From NCBI GenBank assembly GCA_018907035.1, contig JACCIC010000200.1, positions 558,001-622,000 on the forward strand: 64,000 nt of DNA. Reading direction: 5' to 3'. Each line of letters starts with the position of its first letter. Position 1 is the stretch's first letter. The DNA comes from Sycobia sp. Sy_11 (Eukaryota; Arthropoda; Insecta; Hymenoptera; Epichrysomallidae). This document shows positions 33,707 through 43,219 of the stretch, one piece after another. The translations under genes and the position numbers were made by a program. Below the pieces are notes generated by a model that did no database searches, was not told the origin of the DNA, and was given only the letters and a program-made list of their open reading frames with translations.

Positions 33707-35798
33707 TGATTTACTTCGCTTAATATTTCCCTCTCTATTTCACATGCAGCTTGTGCCATTTGTTCTTCTATAATTCTATAGTGTTCCCACGGTAAGGTAT
33801 CTGTACTATTTGTTAGTAAGAATCTTTTATCATCATATGGACTTATCCTTATATGCAATTTTTTTTCTGTTTTTCAGAATATACTATATGTAATTTAGAA
33901 TGGATGTTACACTGCTCGCGATGTATAATGACGAGATCATCAAGACATTTTCGATAATATTCAAATGTAATTGTCTTCTTTACAACATTCGATTTTATAC
34001 CTTTAGCTTTCTTGACTATTTCGCCTCCATCCATTAAAATACTATACTTTTCACTCTGTAAACCAATAAATTCCATCATAATTTTTCCAGTATATTCATC
34101 CTTCTTTAATCCTGGTATTTTTTTATTTGATCGAGGTATACCATACGGATTATTTTCATCATAGTCAGCAGTATCAAATCTGTGAATATCTTCTTTTATA
34201 ATTTTATACATATTAATGTCATCCACATCACATATCAAACTGTCGGTGTCAGTATATAGCAGTTTACAATTTTCTCCCACACGCTTCTTCATATAAGCGT
34301 AGTCAAAATCATAAACTAGTGTCTTTGATAAGTCCAGAATACAAAGACTAACGTATATAGGCTATGTATGGTTTAAGCCATGGTTTTTGTTCGAAATTCA
34401 AAATTCTATATACCTGTTTTAGCCGAAGACCATTATCCAGTGCCTATTTGAGTGCTCGGTAGTGAATAACATATCTTTTCTTATCATCCAAAGTAGTGAG
34501 AAGTTTCTTCTGCGTTGAGCCTGGAGGTGTACGATGCTCTGCACAGAAAGGTAAATCACGATGTTTGTCATGAATTTCTTCAGGATATTCTAAATATACC
34601 TCAGCAATATAGCCTATATCTAAATCTGCTGAACCATTGAAAAAATCTGTATTGGATTCATAGTCAATCCATTTAAATTTTCCCGTTGGCAAATGTAGTA
34701 CGATCGCCCATCCATATAAATTATTAATATCATAATGTAAAAGTCTTTTTTTCTTGTTTTTATCGTATGACGAACCCATGTACGAATTATTTGCCTTCGC
34801 ATATCGATTACAACTGTGGCTTATTCCTCCTCGAATGCCAGATTCGATGAATAATAACATATCAATATCTGTTGGAAGTTCCAATTCAACTTTTGTCATT
34901 TTAACAGCTGCTGCAAATGTCAATCCGGGAGTTGTGTAAAAGTACGCAGGGCATAAGCCATAGGTTTTAACAGATGTTTCTTGAAAACTTTCAAAGACAT
35001 CAGCCAACAGTAAAACATATGTTTTTAAATATAAGTCGGAATATTCACTTGAATTTGTGATATTGAATCTACCCCATACTTGAACAGCATGCGTGTAGTC
35101 TTCATCGATAATCTGTTAATCGGTCAATTGGTTGTAAAATTCGTTTTTCTCCGGCAGTGTTGTACAGGTTAATGTATCTAATCTATCTACAAAATCGTAT
35201 GAATATCTACGGTTCCGCCTAAGAAGATGAATATTTTTATTTGAAAATCCATCTAATTCAAATTCCTTTAGAGCTAATGGTACATTTTCTAGATATGATA
35301 CCAATTTTTCTACAAATGATGGTAAAAATCGCCATGAATCAATAAATCTAAAAGTCACATAACAGCCATCCACTAACTTTGTGAATGAAATATACTTTTC
35401 TTTGTTGGGAGGTATTAGAGAAACTCAACCTTTCATCAACGAAGACATACCATGTTCTTTTAAAATAAAGTGTATATAATAATTAAGATTATGAAAAAGA
35501 ACAGGAATGAACCTGGAGTCTTTATAATTTAAGTTACATGAATTATGAGCTGCTTCTCTGAAAGTGGAGAGAAAAAAAATTATTGTTTTTTTCTTTTTAC
35601 CTAAAATATTGAATAAATTACAAAATAACCCAATAAACATACCGTCCTGTAAGATTTCAATGATCTAGTACAGGAAGTTGATCCTTTTCAAATTTATTGC
35701 CACATATATGACAAACAGACGACCATCGAAACAGTAATTCTTCAATATCAGGCAGTTTCATTGGTTTTGGTGTCTTATAGTGTCGATATATATGCTCT
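33497..35798 (-). repeat. 2302-bp block near-identical to Polinton A 11893-14194
   Basis: Constant offset of 21604 between copies. By eye only a handful of substitutions appear: 11909 T against C, 12257 T against C, and 14185 C against T. Identity is therefore well above 99%, whereas the neighbouring homologous segments (14195-14594 against 36929-37321, and the capsid regions) differ at roughly 7-15% of positions. All stops and the 85-bp intron-like segment are shared. Confidence 0.95.
35558..35642 (-). other. 85-bp GT..AG intron in Polinton polymerase
   Basis: On the minus strand the segment starts GTATGTTTATTGG and ends CTCTCCACTTTCAG. Reading straight through puts the conserved flanks (..LTGR and EAAHNSCNL..) in different frames. 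Removing exactly 85 bp joins CG to AGAA and restores one frame. It has a pyrimidine-rich 3' end and is AT-rich inside. The same segment occurs in Polinton A at 13954-14038. Confidence 0.6.
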
Positions 35799-36164
35799 TC
35801 GATGGATTTGAGTTCACGAATGAACCACTGTGCAGGTGTCTCGTCATCTCTACTCCTCTGTCTATACGATTTAAAAGCTGACAATTTGTCATCTTAACTA
35901 CATTTCAAAGAATAGCCAATGCTATACGCTTCATGCCGCTTATAAACGTTCTCATTTTGAGTAGTCTGCAACAGACAGTCGCAATCTGCATAAATGACAA
36001 ATGGGACTTTCTCACTCTTTTTATGTTCTTCAAATTTAAGAATTTGATGCGAATTATTTGGCAAATTTGTTATACATTCGCTCATATTCGTACAATAGTA
36101 GTCGTGATTTTTCAGCCTTTCTTCATTATAAAAAATTTGTAAACACCTTTCACAATGAAATGAT

Positions 36165-36366
36165 TTTTTTTTGTTATTTAACGTCGCGCTATTTATGCTT
36201 CCAAATTTCGGTGCTAATCAGCGACCGAGGTCTACGATGTGTTTGTAAACAAAGCACGTGTAACTTATTACAGCGGTGCTTGTGCCAATCGGCCGGGATC
36301 GGGATTTGAACTTGGATCACCAAGTTACTAGTCCTTAGCTCTAGCGATCGAGCCATTTTGCATGGG
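36165..36366 (-). mobile_element. tRNA-derived SINE, copy 3, inside polymerase gene
   Basis: On the minus strand it has ATGGCTCGATCGCTAGAG, the B-box-like AAGTTCAAATCCCG, GATTAGCACCGAAAT, ATAAATAGCGCGA, and a TTAAATAACAAAAAAAA tail. It separates the polymerase blocks ..LSRLLSSQL and CERCLQIF, so it inserted into an existing Polinton. No clear target duplication is seen. Confidence 0.8.
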
Positions 36367-37329
36367 CTTTATTCAGTTGTGAGCTTAACAGTCTGGACAA
36401 ACTTTGAATCCAAACATAATCGTATTTCGGCGAACTAGCATTATCATCATGAATATTATTTTCTTCGTATTGACTGATGTAGTGATCTTGAATGAGAAGA
36501 AGATTTATCTGTTTCTCCTTCTTGTTGGATATAATGTAAGAAGGTGCTACCTCATATATCCATCCAATCTTTCTAAGCATATACACACTTACCGAAATAA
36601 TATTTAATTTTTCGAATTTTGCAACATCTTTCAGTTGAACTGGACATTCAATATCACCAATGTTCAATTCATTCGTATACTGAGAATAATTCTGAACCCT
36701 GCGGATTCATTACATTAGGATATAATGCTGAAAGCATTGCATATTTAAAGTGCTGATTATCACTATTGCGACTTCACTAAATCGGTAGTGAGGTAAACTG
36801 TAGCACTCTATGTCGTAAAATATTTCATATTCGTCAATTGCTCACCATTTTTCGGCACAGCAATCTGTGACATAAAATCAGAACTTACTTTGATTGCACT
36901 AAATTCTTCGAAGCATGCTTTCACCTTATTTTGAAAGATCTTTTCTGCATCAATTAAGAAGCTGAGAATGTCTACATGATTCAAATCTATAACTACACCA
37001 GACCTAATTCTATTTTTAAACGCAGATTGGACATCATGCCATTCCACCTTAGCTCTGTCTCGTCAGAGTTTAGACTTCCTCTGTGATGCAAGTGCCATTC
37101 AAAACCTGCTTGTATACACGAAATGTTAACAAAATAAGTGGAACACTTTGGCTTTTCTGCTCGAGAAAGATTAGAGTCTTATTTTTTTCCCTCACTTCCT
37201 TCATGGATAAATCAGCATTAGCCAGGGAATAATGAATATCATTTTTACTACACATATGCACAGTTTCTAAAATCTCACGGTAAAGTTGCACAAGACGTTC
37301 ACTAGATACAATTGAAGCCATTTTCACTT

Positions 37330-37990
37330 TTTATGTTTACAGTTAAACTAGTAAAAACAGAATAAAGTCACCAATAAACTTCTTTATTGCGATATAAATT
37401 TATAAAAAAAACTCAAGAGAATCACAAAAGAGAAAAACTTAAACTGAACTTATGTGATTGCGTTGCAGCGAGTGGGTTCATTCATGAAAAATTGCCCTCT
37501 TTTAAAGGAAAGTAAAGAAGAGGAAGGAGAAATCAGAGTTGAACGGAAAATATTGAGTATGATGAAAACAGTGAACTGTGCTTTAAAATCGAGATGAGGG
37601 ATATATTATCTTCCCGCCAATCGACCATCAACCGTTCAGTTCATCTTCACAAACCATCACCTGTTTTTTCTTGCAACCAATTGTGAAAGTGATTTCTGTG
37701 TGAGCGGTGCGACAACATGAATTATGTTTTCGATTACGTCCATTCCATCAGATCATTGCGTTCCATCTCCTTCATACCAGCATAAGCGTTTTCTCTAATC
37801 TAAGGTCAAACCAAATAAACTGAGCTTCTTGCACCCAATCGCACCTATATTTATGTTTTTTTCACTGAACCAATCGTAAAATAGGGAATAATTTTGGGAG
37901 GCGAAGAATCTTGACATAAAATGAGAATGTGAGCATAAAACTTTACATTTCTTGTCATCGCTCCAGCTTCTAAAATAAGTGTATAGAAGT
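37330..37990. other. Divergent intergenic region of Polinton B
   Basis: Lies between the polymerase (minus) and the intron-bearing gene (plus), so it probably held both promoters. No frame is credible. The first ~120 bp match Polinton A after its polymerase start (14595-14760); the remainder is absent from A. Confidence 0.5.
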
Positions 37991-37992
37991 AC

Positions 37993-38807
37993 ATGATATC
38001 AAGAGTACGACAATGTGAGGTTGTTTTTAGAAAAAATATCTTGCAATGTCCGGAAGATAAGGTATTCCTCTGTGACATACAGGGATTCCAAAGAAGTGGC
38101 CCGCAAAGCTTCATTTTAAACAAATTTAGTTTGCTGAGTTTAGAAGAAGGTGCACTGCCCACCATGTACCTTTTTACGCCACCATTTCCGTGGAACGAAC
38201 TGACTTGAGATAAAACAAACGATAGACTGACTGCAACGTAAATATCATGGAATTGAATGGGATTCTGGCGATATTCCTTATCGCCGACTCAAAAGGACAT
38301 TAGACATTTGTTGCATTGGAGTGCAAAAATTGTATATGAAGGGGCGAGAGAAGAAGGAATGATTATCTACCAAATATGTAAGTAATTTTCATACTTTTAC
38401 AATGACCTAGATATATATATTTATTCATATACGTTTATTATACTTGTTCATCTTTGTTCATACTTTTTCATATTTTATCATACCTTTTATACTTTTCTCA
38501 TACTTTTCTCATACTTTCCTCATACCTTTATGATACGTTTTTATACCTTTATCATACTTTTATAATACTTATTCTCACTTTTTCTAATTAAAAAAAATAA
38601 TTTAAGTCCAGAAATATATCGGATGTGGTGGAGTTGCATTGTCCTTCATTACAATCAATGAAGAGTGGAGGTTCAAATGTGCTGTGTCAAAACCATCAAT
38701 TGTGTAGGAGACATTTACCAATGTGTGCCATCCGAAACGTCTTGATCATATGCACATGGTTACAAAATTATCTGCGTGGAAAGAATGGACAAGACGATAT
38801 TGGATAA
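37993..38807 (+). pseudogene. Unrecognised Polinton gene with one intron
   Basis: Three blocks in order: an N-terminal one (37993-38208: NILQCPEDKVFLCDIQGFQ.., ..ILNKFSLLSLEEGA.., ..YLFTPPFPWNEL); a middle one reading YHGIEWDSGDIPY (near 38250) through LDICCIGVQKLYMKG; then an intron at 38378-38606 and a last exon reading VVELHCPSLQSMKS..NVLCQNHQ..CAIRNVL..WLQNYL with stop at 38807. The DIQGF/PPFPW/HGIEW..GDIPY/CPSL..C.NH..CA.RNV pattern resembles an uncharacterised protein family seen in insect genomes, sometimes near such elements (memory, not verified). His, Cys and Asp conservation hints at an enzyme or nucleic-acid binding, but I assign no function. A frameshift lies near 38210-38240, and a TGA sits where Trp would fit before the splice site. 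Confidence 0.5.
38378..38606 (+). other. 229-bp intron in Polinton gene
   Basis: 5' splice site TAT|GTAAGT, 3' splice site TTTAAG|TCC. The inside is rich in CATACTTT repeats. Removing it joins two open blocks in phase 0 without changing frame. The GTAAGT donor is optimal. The acceptor is AAG with a weak pyrimidine tract. Confidence 0.5.
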
Positions 38808-38814
38808 GAATATA

Positions 38815-38830
38815 ATAAATTGTATATTAC

Positions 38831-38884
<54 letters not shown>

Positions 38885-39430
38885 TAAAATGAATTTATAA
38901 AATAAATCATGAAAAATTTAATTATTATTCCTATTTCATTAAAATAAATATATTTGATAAATTATCATTTTAATAATTATCAATAAACTAAATTTATATG
39001 AACATCAAAATATTCATAAAAAACAGATTCTAGATAATATATTGTATATTACTATAAAAAATTTATTATTAATAAATAAAATTTATAATAAAATCATAAA
39101 AATTTGAATTATATTTGTTAATTCATTAAAAAAACTTTTTATATTTTGGATTTCTAACGTGTATGTAGATACATATACGTTTTTATATTTTTAGCTTCTA
39201 AAATATTATAACGTATAAGTTTATCTTATAGATTATTCTAAATAATATGAGAATAGCAATAGATTGTTGGATATGAAAAAACAGTTTCCTTTAAATAGTT
39301 TTTCTTTATTATAATATTATAAAAGTATATTAATAAACTACATTCATAAAATTTTAATTTTATTTTCTATTCTTTTAAAAATAAATATACTAGATAAATG
39401 AAAAAAATTCTTGATATTTCCAACTCGTAC

Positions 39431-39488
<58 letters not shown>

Positions 39489-39795
39489 GTTTTTATATTT
39501 TTGACATCTATAATATCTTATTTCATACATATAATCAAGTTTATTTATTATTAAATCATAAATGATATGAGCTTAAGAAAAAGTGTTTGAAATTTTTAAA
39601 ATATAAAAAAAATATAAAAAAAATTTCTTTTTATTTCTTATAAAGTTTATATATATATTTTTTAATTATATACATTTAACAATATCATATATAATAAGTA
39701 TATATATTGTTATATTATAAATAATATGAAATTAGGGAAAGGTGTTTGAATACTAAAAAAACATTTTCTTTTTATTTATTATAATATTAAAATTT
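38815..39795. other. AT-rich non-coding Polinton B interior
   Basis: Contains (AT)n tracts at about 38836-38880 and 39436-39485 and no coding frame. A protease gene, usual in Polintons, is not seen here or elsewhere in the element. Confidence 0.5.
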
Positions 39796-39800
39796 TTTAT

Positions 39801-40569
39801 TTATTTTTTGTTTTTATGTAAAATAAAATATGTCAACAATATTTTTTCCGATATTATTTTTGGTTTCGCGCTTGCTGAGTGGACCTCCTGATGAACGTTC
39901 ATCATACTGTTGCTGCCCCTGCTGCGGCTGCTGCAACTGCTGCCACTGCTGCTGCAGCTACGGCTCCGGCTGCAGCTACTTCTTCGCGTTGTATATGCGG
40001 TCGCCTTCTGTTTTGTTGTGTTTTCAAAATATTTCGCGAACTCTGTCGCATCTGGAACTGAAAATAAATTGAAATAAATCAATTGAAATAAATTGCAAAA
40101 TAAAATAATGAATGAAATAAATGATGAAATGAAATAAATGACAAAAATGAAATAAATTGAAATAAAATAAAATAAATAATGTATACAATGAAAGAAATAA
40201 CAAAAAAAATAATTTCCAAAAAAATAATTAAATAATAAAATAAAAAGAAATAATGAATTGTATAAAATAAATAATAAATTAACGTAAATAATAAAATGAA
40301 ATAAATAATACATATAAATAAAATTATTACTTACATTTAAACGACTCCAAGAATCGCTCTACCTTCACGACGTACTTCAAGCATGCCACCATTGCCTCCA
40401 ATTTCTGGAGGGATAATTCTAAGCTGCGTCTTTGTCGCGGATGCGACTTCTCGGAGAAGTCGAATAGCTTTTGAATTTTGGACATCAACTTTCACGGTAC
40501 CTTCTGCGGGACTGGTGGCGTCTTCTTCCCGATGGTCTTGCTGATACTTTTCCCTATTTCTACCTTCAT
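39801..40569 (-). pseudogene. Small two-exon Polinton gene with low-complexity tail
   Basis: Exon 1 (40335-40569) starts at ATG (40567-40569), MKVEIGKSISKTIGKKTPP.., contains one in-frame TGA, then a helical SLELSLQKLEAMVACLKYVV segment ending ESFK. A 277-bp intron (40058-40334) has GTAAGT at its 5' end and TTTCAG at its 3' end. Exon 2 (39801-40057) continues PDATEFAKYFENTTKQKATA and then a GCN/AGC-type low-complexity run read as Ser/Arg (Ala-rich in the next frame). Homologous remnants are in Polinton A at 14925-15330. A coiled-coil accessory or virion role is possible but unproven; not recognised. Confidence 0.5.
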
Positions 40570-41084
40570 TTTTTCACGATGAAGGAAGCTGAAGGAATAT
40601 GACCAAAATTAACTCTCCTCCGCGGTATATCAAATAATTTCAAAGTAGCAGAGGAAGGAAAAGCCTTCTCTCATTGATTCAAAAAAACCTCATTTTCCAT
40701 AGCTCAAAAATTTTTGAAGGGGGCCCCTGCCCCCTTAGCGCGCGCGTGCGGTCTTATGTCAATAGAGGGGATGGGGTCCCTTTCATTTTTCTTTCGAGTA
40801 GAAATGGGTCTATGAATGATGAGTTTTTCAAAGCTATATAGCTACAGGAAAAGGTCAGATTCTTTGCATGTTTGAAAGTTCCATACCCGTGTAACCAGTG
40901 GTTTCAAACGTGACTCAATAGGACCTCGCTTTATAACACATGAAATACATTAATTTGTCAATATTTCTTCGACCTCGTGTGGAAAGGGATACATAAAAGA
41001 CCAACTGATTTCGATAATCTTTGATAAATAGAAACTCAAATCGAGAAAATATAACCATTAGCATTAAGTGGAGTATAATTAATC

Positions 41085-41834
41085 TTTACGTTTCATAAGA
41101 GTTTCGTTACTGAAAATATACAAAATAAATTTTTCGAAAACATGCGTAACCAATATGCATAGAATCTTACCCCATATTAAGAGAGTATGTGGAACGTTTT
41201 CGCATCTTATGTTCTCATCACGAAAACAACCTCAATGTCAATGGAATGGCTATAATTTTGTTATGGATTGACCGCATATCGTTCGTTAGAATTGCATTCG
41301 TGCAGATTACGGAAATCTTATTTAAACAGTCGAAACCAGTCCGTTAAGTGGAATTAAAAAGCTAGAAAAGTTTCCTAAGAGTCTCGTTGCCTGAAAATAT
41401 ACAAAATAAATTTTTCGAAAACAGGCATAACCAATATGCATAGAATCTTACACCATATTACATGAATATGTGGAACGTTTTCACAATTCATGTTCTCATC
41501 ACGAAAACAACCTTAATGTCAATGGCATCGTCATAATTTTGTTACTGATAGACGACATATCGTACAAATAGAAAAAAAAAAATAAAACAGTAAAACCAAT
41601 AGCTATAGGCATAATGACACATTTCAAGGCGCACTGCGAACTCCCCCAGGCATTGCTAGATTCGAAAGGAACCGTGAATAATTCGTCATTGTGACGTCAG
41701 ACGGGATAATGGCACAATTTTGAGGAGTGGGAGTGTGCCAGAATGAATGTATACGTTATGGTACAGTTTTTGCTGTGCCAGAATCCCTATGTGCCAGAAT
41801 GCCTATGTGCCAGTATGCCTATAGTCTACCTACT
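41085..41834. repeat. Polinton B right end: tandem duplication plus right TIR
   Basis: Two units (about 41085-41345 and 41375-41590) share AAATAAATTTTTCGAAAACA, CATAGAATCTTAC.CCATATTA and ACGAAAACAACCT.AATGTC. The TIR continues to the terminal CTACCTACT at 41834. Confidence 0.8.
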
Positions 41835-41840
41835 GTTATG

Positions 41841-42350
41841 ATTCTGTACCTTCACCTTAAAATATATATATTTAAGTTATTTAAGTTATTTAAAACTATA
41901 TTATTTTAGATTTCGAGTATGTATATTTAAGTTCAACATTGAATTTATTCTCAGAAAAAATAGCAGTAGAATGTTCACCTAAAAACTTCGATGGTTAAAG
42001 ATAATTAACTCTTTTTTATGAGTCCACGTATAAATAGTATTTATTTATAAATATATTTTTATGAATTTTGAGTAATGATTTTTTAACCTTCTCATGTAGT
42101 ATATAAATACTCATATTTTATTTGCCCTCTGATTATAATAATTTGTTACTAAGTGCATATTAATTTTAATATCTATTATTTGTCTACTGATTATACAGTT
42201 CTTAATACTTTTAGAAAAATCATGAGGTATGCCATTTGTCCTGAATGTACAAAATGATGTGAAAATGGATTCGGATTTCTAAATGATCTCGTTACTTTTT
42301 TAAGTTATATTTTCAGTAAACAATTGTTTTATTTATTTATTATGAGTTGG
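41841..42350. repeat. Dispersed AT-rich repeat (inverted relative to 27.2-27.7 kb)
   Basis: 41945-42060 is the reverse complement of about 27535-27640 (AGAATGTTCACCTAAAAAC, AGATAATTAACTCTTTTTTA), and 42180-42330 of about 27255-27420. No gene. Confidence 0.6.
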
Positions 42351-42354
42351 AGAA

Positions 42355-42576
42355 CCGATGGCATGGCGCGGCCGCTACACTATTTATTTCTAAATTGAGA
42401 TTTCGAATTTTCAGTGAATGAAAAAAATGATTTATCACTTCTCTATCTATAATTTTCCAAAGCATATCTACTATTTATGACCTAAGGAATCGTTTTCTGC
42501 CCATATTTTCGGCTAAAAAGCAGTTTTGAATAGAAAATTCCGTGTGCGACTATAGAAAATAGTCAGAAACACTTTT

Positions 42577-42634
<58 letters not shown>

Positions 42635-43215
42635 TTAGTAAATACACGGCAAAAATTTCAGCACTAAGACCGTCCAAACTGTAGTAAAAGTTCAGCACTA
42701 AGTCATGTGTATAGTATAGTAAGATAGTATATAGTATAGTAAGACGCTTTAGTTTAATAATATGAGGTTATGCACAAGCGTTCGATATATTTTGATGGAC
42801 TTTCCTTCTTCCATCAAACAATTATATTCATATACTAATGTGTAAAACATACCAAAAGTGGGACGATTAATATAATTGTTTGATAGAAGAAGGAAAGTCC
42901 ATCAATATACATCAAACGCTCCTGCATAAGCTAATATTAGTATATGAATATAATTATTTGATGGAAGATGGAAAGTCCATCAAAATACATCTCTCGTGCA
43001 TAACTTCATATTATTAAACTAAAGCGTCTTACTATATTATATATTATCTTACTATAGCATACACATGACTTAGTGCTGAACTTTTACTACAGTTTGGACA
43101 GTCTTAGTACTGAAATTTTTGCCGTATATTTACTATGACTACATATATATATAGAAAAAAATGTTTCAGACTATTTTTTATAGACATACACGAAGTTTTA
43201 TATTAATTATACTTT
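42355..43215. repeat. Large imperfect palindrome (family X, copy 2)
   Basis: The left arm, 42521-42845, runs ..ATAGTCAGAAACACTTTTTTC.., GGCAAAAATTTCAGCACTA, GTAGTAAAAGTTCAGCACT, AGTTTAATAATATGAGGTTAT, TTTGATGGACTTTCCTTC. The same series returns as its reverse complement at 42860-43215, with an extra copy of the CTTTCC/GGAAAG..ATCAAA segment in the middle. Copies at 26620-27130 and 54275-54620 correspond to one arm only. No coding sequence. Confidence 0.75.
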
Positions 43216-43219
43216 TATT

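Larger units (their letters stand above)
33661..37321 (-). pseudogene. Polinton B protein-primed DNA polymerase B
   Basis: ATG at 37319-37321 (MASIVSSERLVQLYR). In order: N-terminal region to ..KNGEQLTNMKYFTT (36808); a PVQLKDVAKFEKLNIISVSVY block (near 36630); a SINE insertion at 36165-36366; a zinc-finger-like CERCLQIFYNEERLKNHDYYC (near 36120); the exonuclease start, PFVIYADCDCLL (near 36000); SVCHICGNKFEKDQLPVLDH; an 85-bp GT..AG segment (35558-35642); AAHNSCNLNYKD; SFVEKLVSYL; HYDINNLYGWA (near 34710); LLYTDTDSLICDVDD (near 34250); and the C-terminus, RISPYDDKRFLL. About 1150-1200 codons once. Multiple stops and frameshifts inactivate it. Confidence 0.9.
28303..41834. mobile_element. Polinton/Maverick B, full-length 13.5 kb
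   Basis: Ends are AATAGATAGGCTATA (left, slightly mutated) and the inverted TATAGTCTACCTACT (right). A perfect 6-bp target duplication, GTTATG, lies at 28297-28302 and 41835-41840. Gene order is MCP(-), minor capsid(-), PLA2-like(-), ATPase(+), integrase(+), small ORF(-), acidic ORF(-), PolB(-), unrecognised intron-bearing gene(+), small two-exon gene(-). All genes carry stops or frameshifts, several of them TGA where CGA or TGG is expected. A SINE is inserted in PolB. The element is inactive but structurally complete. Confidence 0.95.

Noticed and set aside
33477..33773. 98-aa plus-strand hydrophobic ORF (also at 11870-12169)
   Set aside because: It is antisense to polymerase and an acidic ORF. 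It appears twice only because the 2.3-kb block is duplicated.
39830..40072. Cys-rich or poly-Ala plus-strand ORFs
   Set aside because: Low-complexity GCN tract read antisense to exon 2 of the small Polinton gene.
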